Shown one piece after another: positions 33,491 through 40,772 of a DNA stretch of 44,136 nt. Source of the stretch: Beijerinckiaceae bacterium (GTDB lineage: Bacteria; Pseudomonadota; Alphaproteobacteria; Rhizobiales; Beijerinckiaceae); the NCBI GenBank assembly GCA_027531565.1, contig JAPZSB010000012.1:1-44136 (forward strand), read 5' to 3'. A program made the translations under genes and the position numbers. Position 1 is the first letter of the stretch; the number at the start of each line of letters is the position of its first letter. The notes under the pieces were generated by a model. The model worked only from the letters and a program-made list of their open reading frames with translations, searched no databases and was not told the origin of the DNA.

Positions 33491-34341
33491 CGCAGCTGCA
33501 TGAACCGCCCGCCGGCAAGAAACCCGCCGGCAAGACATCCGCCCGCGCCGCCACGCCCCGGACGCGGCCTGCGCCGGATCCCGATCCCCGCGAGACGGCC
33601 CGGTTGCTCGAGCGCCTTGCCGAGCCCGGCATGCGGGTCGAGGCCCAGCGCGGCCGGCTGGTCTTCCGCGACGAGCGCCGCCGGGTCTCGCTGGCCAGCC
33701 GTTTCCCGGCCAGCCTGCTGGAGCCGCTGCTCGGCGCGGGGGCAATCCGCGCCCTGCCGGGCGGGGCGCATGTCATCACGCCGGAAGGCCGGGCACGGCT
33801 GAAGCGCGAGGCGGGCGGCGAGGTGGCTTCCCAGCACCGGGAGATCGTCTTCCGGCCGGAACCGGAGCTGGCGGGGCAGGTCGTCGCGGTCAATCTCCGG
33901 GAGGATCCGCTGCAGATGCTGCGTCGGCAGCGCCATGTCGCCCATCTCGTCGGCCCGGCGGAGATCGAGGCCGGGCTCCGTCTCCGGGCGGATCTGCGCC
34001 TCGCCGGCACGATCCCGACGATCACGATGGACTGGACGCGCCCGGCCGTCGATGGTTCGGCCGGGGAGGGGCTGGCCCTGGGCGAGCAGGTGGTTGCGGC
34101 GCGGCAACGCGTCGACCGGGCGCTCCGGGCGGTCGGCCCGGATTTCTCGGGCATCCTCGTCGATATCTGCGGCTTCGGCAAAGGCGTGGAAGCGCTGGAG
34201 CGCGAACAGGCCCTGCCGGTCCGCTCCGGCAAGATCGCGCTGGCTTTCGCGCTCCGGGTCCTCGCCCGGCATTACGGGCTCGACAACCTCGCGACAGGCC
34301 TCCGGGCCGGCCGCATCCAGGCGGTGACCCTCGGCCGGTGA
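33487..34341 (+). CDS. DUF6456-like DNA-binding protein
   Basis: The 284-residue protein starts inside the previous gene's stop codon (ATGA at 33487-33490), a strong sign of translational coupling. After a Lys/Pro/Arg-rich tail (residues 1-35) comes an N-terminal winged-helix-like region (ETARLLERLAEPGMRVEA, then AHVITPEGRARLKRE). The C-terminal DUF6456-like domain follows: QRHVAHLVGPAEIEAGLRLR, GILVDICGFGKGVEALERE and KIALAFALRVLARHYGL. DUF6456 is a rhizobial family of unknown function with helix-turn-helix character; the assignment is by resemblance. With its DnaA-IV-like partner it looks like a two-protein DNA-binding unit. Confidence 0.75.
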   Translation: MTQLHEPPAGKKPAGKTSARAATPRTRPAPDPDPRETARLLERLAEPGMRVEAQRGRLVFRDERRRVSLASRFPASLLEPLLGAGAIRALPGGAHVITPEGRARLKREAGGEVASQHREIVFRPEPELAGQVVAVNLREDPLQMLRRQRHVAHLVGPAEIEAGLRLRADLRLAGTIPTITMDWTRPAVDGSAGEGLALGEQVVAARQRVDRALRAVGPDFSGILVDICGFGKGVEALEREQALPVRSGKIALAFALRVLARHYGLDNLATGLRAGRIQAVTLGR

Positions 34342-34351
34342 GCCGGCGCGA

Positions 34352-34771
34352 TCAGGTGGCGCGGGCGGCCTCGGCCTTGATCCGCGCCACCATCGAGGCG
34401 AGGCCGTTGGCCCGCTGCGAGGTCAGGTGTTCGCGCAGCCCGATCTCGCCGAAAAAGGCCTGCGCATCCGTCGCCGCGATCTCGGCCGGAGGCCGGTTCG
34501 AGAACATCGCGATGACGAGCGCGACCAGCCCCTTCACGATCAGCGCATCGCTGTCGCCCCGGATGGCGAGGTGCCCCGTTGCCGGGTCGCGGTCCATCAT
34601 CAGCCAGACCTGGCTTGCGCAGCCCGGCACCTTGTAGGCGTCGGAATAGGCGTCCGCCGGCAGGGCGGGCAGGGATTTCCCCAGATCGATCAGGTAGCGG
34701 TAGCGATCATCCCAGTCGTCGAGGAAGGCGAGATCGTCGCGGATGGTGTGGAGCGCGGGCGGGATATCCAT
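34352..34771 (-). CDS. sufE: Cysteine desulfuration protein SufE
   Basis: Accepts sulfane sulfur from the cysteine desulfurase SufS and passes it to SufB for iron-sulfur cluster assembly. The 139-residue protein carries the sulfur-accepting C51 in YKVPGCASQVWLM, and SKGLVALVIAMFSNRPP-like residues (VKGLVALVIAMFSNRPPAEI) follow. Length is normal. It stands apart from any suf operon in this window. The start at 34771 (MDIPPALHTIRDDLAFLDDW) fits family alignment. The neighbour upstream on the same strand is 31 bases away, so the two may share a transcript. Confidence 0.92.
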   Translation of the reverse strand: MDIPPALHTIRDDLAFLDDWDDRYRYLIDLGKSLPALPADAYSDAYKVPGCASQVWLMMDRDPATGHLAIRGDSDALIVKGLVALVIAMFSNRPPAEIAATDAQAFFGEIGLREHLTSQRANGLASMVARIKAEAARAT

Positions 34772-34802
34772 GCCGGTCACGTGTCGCGTGGCGGCGGGAA
34801 GG

Positions 34803-35129
34803 TCAAGCCCCTTTTCGCGCCGGCGGCATGGCCGGGCGGCGCGGCGGCAGCGGCACACCCTCGACGACCTGCCGCCCGGGCTCGGCCCGTGACGGGGGCT
34901 CGGTCTTTGCCTGTGGCTCCGGGCCGGCCGGTGCAGCCGGCGCAAGGGCTGTTCCGGCCTGCCGCAACGCCTCGGCACAGAGCTGCGGTTTCTCCTGGCA
35001 CAGGCTGAGGGTACGGGCCGGCACCTGCCCGGCCGCCGCGCGGAGTTCCGATTCGGCCTGCCGCCGGTCTTCCGCCGGAACCGTCACGTAATAGAGCGCC
35101 GCAATCGCCAAGGTGGCCCGCCAGAACAT
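34803..35129 (-). CDS. Small membrane-anchored protein (DUF5330-like)
   Basis: The predicted 108-residue protein has one N-terminal hydrophobic helix (MFWRATLAIAALYYVTV), then a region with two cysteines (LSLCQEKPQLCAEALRQAG) and a Pro/Ala-rich tail (PLPPRRPAMPPARKGA). The helix plus CxExPxxC arrangement resembles DUF5330 proteins of Hyphomicrobiales, of unknown function; this is resemblance only. GGGAGAA precedes the start at 35129. It lies just upstream of sufE on the same strand and is divergent from the kinase-like gene. Confidence 0.6.
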   Translation of the reverse strand: MFWRATLAIAALYYVTVPAEDRRQAESELRAAAGQVPARTLSLCQEKPQLCAEALRQAGTALAPAAPAGPEPQAKTEPPSRAEPGRQVVEGVPLPPRRPAMPPARKGA

Positions 35130-35344
35130 GGTGTTTCTCCCATCCCGCTTCCCGCATAAGGCACGGACCTCGCGATTCCGTTCGCAATTTTCGTCGAATT
35201 TTATCGATCCGGCCTTCTGCGCGGAGCTTGAACGCCTTTGCGTCCGGCTGGGTGGATATGGAGAGAGGTTGTTCACCATAGTCGCGGAAAGGGCGGGGCC
35301 GCCCCGTCTCCGGGCCGGAAACCGGGGCTGCGGGCCCCTGCATC

Positions 35345-35359
35345 TTAGCACCCGTTTAA
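35345..35359. promoter_or_regulatory. Near-consensus CtrA box TTAG-N7-TTAA
   Basis: TTAGCACCCGTTTAA has one mismatch in the left half-site against the CtrA consensus TTAA-N7-TTAA. It lies 63 bases before the start of the histidine-kinase-like gene, in a 293-base spacer with no other gene. CtrA is the master cell-cycle regulator of alphaproteobacteria; binding here is inference. Confidence 0.45.
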
Positions 35360-35422
35360 GACCGCCCGACGCATGGTCGGAGCCGGGGAAAAGGACCAAA
35401 CAGAACGGGACGTGACGGGCCG

Positions 35423-37063
35423 ATGACGATCGACTGGACCCAGACCTTGATGGGCGCTTCTGCCCTCGCCAGCCATGGCGGGTCGGGCATGGCTGCGGCT
35501 CTGGCGGGCCGGCGCCTTCTCGGGGTCCTCGCCGGATCGCTGGCCATGGGCCTCTCGCTCGCCACCCTGCCGTTCCGTGGTCTCGGCACCGTCCTGCCGG
35601 AATGGATCGGCCTCAGCGGCGTGCTCGCCGCCTCGGTCTGCGGGTTCGTGCTGCTCTCGCGTGAACGCCCGGTGGCCCGGCTGGCCGGGCTGTTCAGCGG
35701 GCTGCTCGTCCTGCCCTTCGCGGCTTTTGCCGGTGTCGGCCTGCCCGTTCTCGCGCTGCTCTCGCTGCTTGCCGCTGCCCTCGGGCTGGCGGACTGGCTT
35801 GTCCTCCGGCATCGCCCGCGGCCCGCCCGGGCCATGGCCGGCATTGCCGTTCTCGCAACAATCGCCTGTTTCCTGTCCGGCCCGCTGGATCTCGCGGCCG
35901 TGGCCCCGGCCATCGCGATGACCGTGCCGCTGGCCCTGGGCGCCCTCCGGCAGCCGGTGGCGGGCATGCCTGCCGCAGAGCCCGATCCCCGCCACCGTCT
36001 CGCCCGGCTGGAGGCGCTGAACGGGTTGCTTCTCCGGGGTGGCGCCCGGCAGGTCCTCGTCGTCGATCAGGTCGGCACGCTGGATGTCGAGGGCGAGGCG
36101 CCGTTCCGCCGGCATCTGCTCGACACGCATTTCCCCGAACGCTCGATCGTCGCAGCCACGCTGATCGCCGACCGCGTGCCGTTGCTCCAGGCCCTGTCCC
36201 GGGCGATCCACGAGGACCGGACCACCGAGGGCCTCGTGCTGCGCCTCCGCCGTGACCCTGCCGGCGCCGGCTTCCCGCTGCCACCGCGCTATGACCGCCA
36301 TGCCTGCACCGTGGCGCCGCTTCCGGGCGAGCCGGGTTTCGCGGTCTTCCTCTACGAACCGGCGGAGATCGCCGCCTCCGAGCCGGCCCCCGCCCGCAAG
36401 GTCGATTCGGCGCTGCTCTCGCGCGCGCTGCATGACAGCGTGGCGCCGTTCAATGCCGGCCTCGGCTTCCTGGAAATGCTGGCGGATCCGCGCCTCGCCC
36501 CGCGTGATCCGGCCTCCTGCCATGATTTCGCCGCCGAGGCCCACAAGGCGATCAGCGAGGCCCATCGCAACACCCATCTGATGGGCCGCTGGCTCCGCGC
36601 CGTGCAGGACGGGCCGGGCGAGCCGGCCGACATCCTGCCGCACCGCCTGCTGGCCGATGCGATCCGCGCGCTCAACCTGCGGGACGCACAGGACAAGGGC
36701 CTGCTCGCGGTCTCGGCCCCGGCGGGGCTGCCGGCGGCAAGGCTGCCGCTGCCGGCGGCGCGCTTCGCGGTGGAGATCATGCTGCGCCGGGCCATGGCCC
36801 GCGAGGGCGCGCGGCTCGAATGGCTGCGCGACGGCACCGACCTGCTGGTCACCTGCCATGGCGCGGCGACGGACGAGGCACCGCTGGCCGATCCGTTCGA
36901 GGCGGCCCTGTGCCAGGCGCTGGCGGGCGAGGAGCGGATCGGGTTCTCGGCGGCCGGCGGGCGTGACCTGACCTTGCGCTTTGCCGGGGCCTATGCCGGC
37001 AGGCTGCCGGTGGCGACGGGCCACGAGACATTTGGGGACGAGCCGATCCGCGTTGCGGGATGA
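35423..37063 (+). CDS. Multi-pass membrane protein with a degenerate histidine-kinase-like DHp domain
   Basis: The 546-residue protein has about six hydrophobic segments in residues 28-175. A soluble region follows (about 180-315), then a helical segment ALLSRALHDSVAPFNAGLGF and LEMLADPR that resembles the DHp H-box with H337 in place of the phosphorylatable histidine. HKAISEAHRNTHLMGRWLRA continues the helix pair. I cannot see the ATP-binding N, G1 or G2 boxes in the C-terminal 150 residues, so catalytic autophosphorylation looks unlikely; it could act as an acceptor, a phosphatase or a pseudokinase. A gene for a PG-binding membrane protein follows almost at once. Annotated only by resemblance. 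Confidence 0.6.
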   Translation: MTIDWTQTLMGASALASHGGSGMAAALAGRRLLGVLAGSLAMGLSLATLPFRGLGTVLPEWIGLSGVLAASVCGFVLLSRERPVARLAGLFSGLLVLPFAAFAGVGLPVLALLSLLAAALGLADWLVLRHRPRPARAMAGIAVLATIACFLSGPLDLAAVAPAIAMTVPLALGALRQPVAGMPAAEPDPRHRLARLEALNGLLLRGGARQVLVVDQVGTLDVEGEAPFRRHLLDTHFPERSIVAATLIADRVPLLQALSRAIHEDRTTEGLVLRLRRDPAGAGFPLPPRYDRHACTVAPLPGEPGFAVFLYEPAEIAASEPAPARKVDSALLSRALHDSVAPFNAGLGFLEMLADPRLAPRDPASCHDFAAEAHKAISEAHRNTHLMGRWLRAVQDGPGEPADILPHRLLADAIRALNLRDAQDKGLLAVSAPAGLPAARLPLPAARFAVEIMLRRAMAREGARLEWLRDGTDLLVTCHGAATDEAPLADPFEAALCQALAGEERIGFSAAGGRDLTLRFAGAYAGRLPVATGHETFGDEPIRVAG

Positions 37064-37104
37064 ACGGGATCGCAAGACGGACAGGATCGACGGGGGTAGT
37101 GACC

Positions 37105-37926
37105 ATGAAGCAACGGAACCGGGCCCAGGAACGCCGGATGCCGGAGGACGAGGATCGGCCGCGCCGCTCGCGTCGCCGACTCGTCACGGGCGGCCGCGTG
37201 GTTGCGGCCCTGGCCTGCCTGTTCGGCGGCACGATCATCGTGAATGCGGTGATGATGCAGAACGAGAAACACCCGACGCCCCTGTTCCGCAATGCCATCC
37301 GCGAGGCGGAATCCTTCCCCGCGCCGCCGCTCCGGCCGGAGCCGTCGGCCCGGCAGGTGGCGCATGCGCAGGCGGCCACGCCGCCCGCGCGCCCGGCACC
37401 GACGACAACGGCGCCCCTCGCCGCGAAGCCGGCCGAACCGCCGCCCGCCGCCGCGTCTCCCGCCGATCCGCTGCTGGCGGAGATCCAGCGGGAACTGGCC
37501 CGCCGCGGCTTCTACAAGGGCGAGGCCCATGGCCGCCCCGGCACGGCGACGACGCAGGCGATCCGCGACTACCAGTTCGCCCAGCGGGTTCCGGTCGATG
37601 GCAAGCCGAGCGAGGCCTTGCTGAAGGACCTGCAGACCGCCTCCCGCGCGGCCATGCGGGACGAACTGGCCGACCTGCTCAAGCGCAACGGAACCGAACG
37701 CCCGGCCGTCGAGGACAAGCCCAGCCGCACCGTGCTCGACGTGCAGCGCGCGCTCAACAAGGCCGGATACGGCCCGTTGACCGAGGATGGCCAGATGGGC
37801 CCCTCGACACGCAATGCGCTGGCGAAATTCGAGGCCGACCGCAAGCTTCCGCCCCGCGGCGAGCCGAAAGGCCCGGTCCTCAAGCTGCTCGCCTCGACAA
37901 CGGGCATCGCCATCGCCAATCCCTGA
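37105..37926 (+). CDS. Membrane-anchored peptidoglycan-binding protein (two PG-binding-1-like domains)
   Basis: The predicted 273-residue protein has a basic cytoplasmic N-terminus, a single hydrophobic helix (GGRVVAALACLFGGTIIVNA), a Pro/Ala-rich linker and two helical domains. The first reads LLAEIQRELARRGFYKGEAH and PGTATTQAIRDYQF; the second VLDVQRALNKAGYGPLTEDG with MGPSTRNALAKFE. The alternating helix and G(x)xT/(S)TxxA pattern is that of PG-binding-1 modules. The start at 37105 has a GGGGG stretch upstream; 37060 would overlap the previous gene by ATGA. Close spacing to the kinase-like gene suggests one operon. It probably tethers wall to membrane. Confidence 0.8.
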   Translation: MKQRNRAQERRMPEDEDRPRRSRRRLVTGGRVVAALACLFGGTIIVNAVMMQNEKHPTPLFRNAIREAESFPAPPLRPEPSARQVAHAQAATPPARPAPTTTAPLAAKPAEPPPAAASPADPLLAEIQRELARRGFYKGEAHGRPGTATTQAIRDYQFAQRVPVDGKPSEALLKDLQTASRAAMRDELADLLKRNGTERPAVEDKPSRTVLDVQRALNKAGYGPLTEDGQMGPSTRNALAKFEADRKLPPRGEPKGPVLKLLASTTGIAIANP

Positions 37927-37927
37927 C

Positions 37928-38281
37928 ATGCGGCTGACGAGCGACTTCTTCGTCTCTGCCTATCTCCGCCGTGCCGCGATCGAGGGCGCGTTCGGGGCGC
38001 TCCGCCGCCGCGGCGGCACCGAGGCCGGCACGGTTTTCGTGGTGGTGGACCATCTCGACGGCACCGCCGCGCTCTATGGCCCGGCGCCGATGTCGAGCTA
38101 TGCGGGCAAGCCGGAGGACCGGGTCTTCACCCGCCTCCATGCCGCGCCGGTGCTGGAACGGCCGGCCATCGAGGCGCGGCTGGAGAAGGAAATCCGCTTT
38201 GATCCGGATTGCTGGATCGTCGAGATCGAGGACCGCCAGGGCCGCCATTTCCTCGATCCGGTGATCGAGCCCGGGGGGTGA
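37928..38281 (+). CDS. DUF1491-family protein
   Basis: The 117-residue soluble protein reads MRLTSDFFVSAYLRRAAIEG, a helix, then GGTEAGTVFVVVDHLDGTAA, a beta-hairpin, and RFDPDCWIVEIEDRQGRHFL near the end. This matches DUF1491, a conserved alphaproteobacterial family of unknown function. It begins one base after the stop of the peptidoglycan-binding protein gene and is probably in that operon. Confidence 0.85.
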   Translation: MRLTSDFFVSAYLRRAAIEGAFGALRRRGGTEAGTVFVVVDHLDGTAALYGPAPMSSYAGKPEDRVFTRLHAAPVLERPAIEARLEKEIRFDPDCWIVEIEDRQGRHFLDPVIEPGG

Positions 38282-38315
38282 GCCCGGCCCCGGGCGGCCC
38301 GTTTCGGCACGCTCC

Positions 38316-38330
38316 TTAAGCACCTCTTAA
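38316..38330. promoter_or_regulatory. Perfect CtrA box TTAA-N7-TTAA
   Basis: TTAAGCACCTCTTAA matches the CtrA consensus exactly, with a seven-base spacer. It lies 79 bases upstream of the 67-residue gene start at 38409, and a GATTC (possible CcrM methylation site) follows at 38363-38367. CtrA occupancy is inferred from the match. Confidence 0.6.
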
Positions 38331-38408
38331 GACATTGCCCGCAATTTCCTCAAGGAAGGGTTGATTCGACGCCGCCAGCCGGCGTGCGGCTTCCCTTCCG
38401 AAGGAGTT

Positions 38409-38612
38409 ATGGCCATGGGCGAACTGATCCGCTTCCGGCCTCGTCAAGGGGCCAAACCGGGCGCATTGCCGGCGGGAGAACCGCTGGGCGAGGGCGCTTC
38501 CGGCGCAACCATCCTGCTGTTCACCGGCGTTCGCTACGAACGCCACGACGACCCCCCTGCTCGTGCCCCCAAGAGCCAGAGCCCCCGCTCCGGCCGGCGC
38601 AAGCGCGCGTAA
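38409..38612 (+). CDS. Small protein of unknown function behind a CtrA-type site
   Basis: The 67-residue product reads MAMGELIRFRPRQGAKPGAL, a low-complexity middle, ATILLFTGVRYERHDDPP and a very basic tail RSGRRKRA. AAGGAG lies directly before the start, so it is very likely translated. The MGELIRFRPR opening and ILLFTGVRYERH segment look like a conserved small alphaproteobacterial protein, but I cannot name a family or function. The basic tail suggests nucleic-acid or membrane contact. It is monocistronic, with the CtrA-type box upstream. Confidence 0.7.
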   Translation: MAMGELIRFRPRQGAKPGALPAGEPLGEGASGATILLFTGVRYERHDDPPARAPKSQSPRSGRRKRA

Positions 38613-38749
38613 CCCTGCGTACCCCGTTCCCGCCCTGAGCCCGCCATGCGGCGCGACAGGGAAAGCCCAACCGCATGCGCGCGGTGGGCCCGCCCTCGCG
38701 CGTGCTTCCGCACGCCCGGCCCGGCGCGGCCTGCTGGCGAGGAGGCCCG

Positions 38750-39616
38750 ATGCAGCCCGTTTCCACCCCGATTCTCCGCCTGGTCCGTGCGCCCGGTCTC
38801 GCCGCGATCCTCGCGCTGCCGCTTCTCGCCTGCATGCCGACCACGGGGGATTTCGGGCGGCCCCAGCAGGGCTTCACCAATGACGTGCTGCTGCCCTTCA
38901 CCGGCACCGTCTCGGCGCGGATGCGGGGCGAGCCGTCGTCCTTCTATGCCTATACCGAGGACGAGAAGGAACTGCGCAACCGGGCCTGGAATTTCCTCAT
39001 GCCGGAAACCGATGCCCCGCGCGGCACCTGGCAGGAGCGCAACCTCGCCTTCCACCGCATCATCCCGCCGCGCGAACATGATGTGACCCTGTTCCACCGC
39101 ACGATCATGGGCGGGCCGCATTTCGGCGCGCGGAACGATTCGCCGATCCTTCGCCGGATCAGCAATCCCGGCCATGCCTTCTCCTCGCTGGTCTCGCGCT
39201 ACAACCGCGTGAAGGACACGATCGCCGCCGATCACGCGCTGGTGCCGCATTTCCGGCTCGTCGCCTCGCAGGTCATCCAGGCCGATCACGTCCGCGCGCG
39301 GAGCCTCGGCCAGGTCGGCCACCTCACGGAGGAACAGCGCAACGAGGCGCTGGAGCGCATCTGCGAGAACGCGCTGATCATCGCCCGGGTCAACTGGTCC
39401 TTCTATGACCGCGCCGCCCAGTATCGCTATTCCCTCGAGCATCTTCTCGTCGAGGGGCCGGAGCGCGAGGCCATCCCCTCCGAGCGCACGCTCATGGCCT
39501 TCGAGGCCGATATCGGCCGCCTCACCAAGAGCGCGATGCAGATCCCCGGCCATTGCCTGCGCGAGGTGGAGATGCCGCCGGTCATGACGCCGCGCCCGCT
39601 GGTCCGCAAGGGCTGA
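38750..39616 (+). CDS. Lipoprotein of unknown function
   Basis: The 288-residue protein has a lipoprotein signal with LAAILALPLLACM, giving a lipobox cysteine near residue 25. The mature part is mostly helical, with motifs such as FYAYTEDEKELRNRAWNFLM, HVTLF-like DVTLFHRTIMGGPHF, SLVSRYNRVKDTIAADHALV and ICENALIIARVNWSFYDRAA. I do not recognise a named family; rhizobial proteins with this helical pattern are seen but uncharacterised. GAGGAGG precedes the ATG at 38750; a start at 38675 would hide the signal peptide. It converges with the DUF1254 gene. Confidence 0.68.
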   Translation: MQPVSTPILRLVRAPGLAAILALPLLACMPTTGDFGRPQQGFTNDVLLPFTGTVSARMRGEPSSFYAYTEDEKELRNRAWNFLMPETDAPRGTWQERNLAFHRIIPPREHDVTLFHRTIMGGPHFGARNDSPILRRISNPGHAFSSLVSRYNRVKDTIAADHALVPHFRLVASQVIQADHVRARSLGQVGHLTEEQRNEALERICENALIIARVNWSFYDRAAQYRYSLEHLLVEGPEREAIPSERTLMAFEADIGRLTKSAMQIPGHCLREVEMPPVMTPRPLVRKG

Positions 39617-39629
39617 GGGGGCCTCCCCC

Positions 39630-40178
39630 TCAATCCGGCAGCCGCTCGCTCTCGCAGCGCGCGGCGCGCAGCACGTCCTGCGCGCGGGCGCGGCTGCTCG
39701 GCCGGTCGACGAAGACCTTCAGGATGGCGAGGCCGGAGATCTGCCGCGCGGGAATGCGGATTTCCTCGATTGCCTGCTCCTCGTCATCGAGCCGGGTGAT
39801 CCGGTCGAGCTGGGCCTGCGTCGCCACCACGAGGTCGAGGCTGCCGCCGGTGGCGGCCCGGTCGGAGACCGAGGCGTAGATTCCGCGATGCCGCTCGGCC
39901 AGGCTGATCGACAGGAACGTCTCGGACAGCGGCACGCGCAGCCGCACCGGCCCGGCGGAAAGGTCGTAATGGCAGACCGCCATCGCCACCGCCGGATCGA
40001 CATAGGGCAGGCCTTTCAGATCTTCCGCCGCGATCAGCGCGATCATGTTCGTGGCGGCGCCGCGTTCGAGCCGCGAGAATACATCGTCCTTCGTGGCGAA
40101 CGGCAGGGCGAACAGGCTGAGGATATGCGCCAGCACCGCCATCAGCACAAAGACAAGGGCCAGCAGCGAGACCGGCAT
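39630..40178 (-). CDS. DUF1254-type exported or membrane protein
   Basis: The 182-residue product begins MPVSLLALVFVLMAVLAHIL, a signal anchor, and continues as a mostly beta-strand region (for example VAMAVCHYDLSAGPVRLRVP, ISLAERHRGIYASVSD and GSLDLVVATQAQLDRI). Two cysteines (AVCHY and RAARCESE) could pair. In Hyphomicrobiales a small DUF1254 protein commonly sits next to a DUF1214 protein, as here. The ATG overlaps the stop of the DUF1214 gene (TGATG), so the two are tightly coupled. Function unknown. Confidence 0.7.
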   Translation of the reverse strand: MPVSLLALVFVLMAVLAHILSLFALPFATKDDVFSRLERGAATNMIALIAAEDLKGLPYVDPAVAMAVCHYDLSAGPVRLRVPLSETFLSISLAERHRGIYASVSDRAATGGSLDLVVATQAQLDRITRLDDEEQAIEEIRIPARQISGLAILKVFVDRPSSRARAQDVLRAARCESERLPD

Positions 40179-40756
40179 CACGGGCACCGGATCCGGCTGA
40201 GCCGCGGGATCGTCCGCGGATCGAGCTGTGTGGCCGTTGCGGCGAGCGGCGTCTCGTAGAGCCGGACGATGATCTGGATGTCCTGCACCTCCCGCCCCGT
40301 CGGCAGCCAGTTGCCCGGCAGGGGCTCCGGCCCGATCTCGATCGTGAACGGCCCTTCCGCCGGCCGGACGATCTCGGCCGAGGTGAAGCCATGCCGCTCG
40401 GCGAGGTTCGGCACCAGCCGCCCGGCGGCGTCGACGAGCGTCACGGTCCAGTAGCGGGCGGCCGGGAAGGGGGCCCAGAGCCGGTATTCGCACGCCGAGG
40501 ACAGGGTGTTTCCGTCGTTGTCCGCCCTCGCCCGCAAGGCGAAGCCCTCGCCGGCCGCCAGCGGCAGCTCGCCCTCGTGGAACATCCGCGCGCGGCTGTA
40601 GGGGTCGATCTCGGGCGAGCCCTGCCGGGGCAGGAACAGCCAGCCGCCGGTCAGGGCATGCGGGAAGGCGGAAGGTCCGGCCACGGCGAGGAAGGTCAGG
40701 GCGCCGCCGCTGGCCAGCCCCGCCAGGGCCACGATCAGGAGAAGCAGCAGGCGCAT
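40178..40756 (-). CDS. DUF1214 protein
   Basis: The 192-residue exported protein has an N-terminal hydrophobic anchor (MRLLLLLIVALAGLASGG). Its beta-rich body contains ARADNDGNTLSSACEYRLWA, PFPAARYWTVTLVDAAGRLV and PFTIEIGPEPLPGNWLPTG. NxLSSxCxYxL and the closing SP-NWLP-type motif match DUF1214, whose members often accompany DUF1254. Role unknown; location after a class A penicillin-binding protein suggests an envelope function. The start is 17 bases after the stop of the PBP1A gene. Confidence 0.85.
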   Translation of the reverse strand: MRLLLLLIVALAGLASGGALTFLAVAGPSAFPHALTGGWLFLPRQGSPEIDPYSRARMFHEGELPLAAGEGFALRARADNDGNTLSSACEYRLWAPFPAARYWTVTLVDAAGRLVPNLAERHGFTSAEIVRPAEGPFTIEIGPEPLPGNWLPTGREVQDIQIIVRLYETPLAATATQLDPRTIPRLSRIRCP

Positions 40757-40772
40757 GATCGAGGCCGGGCCC

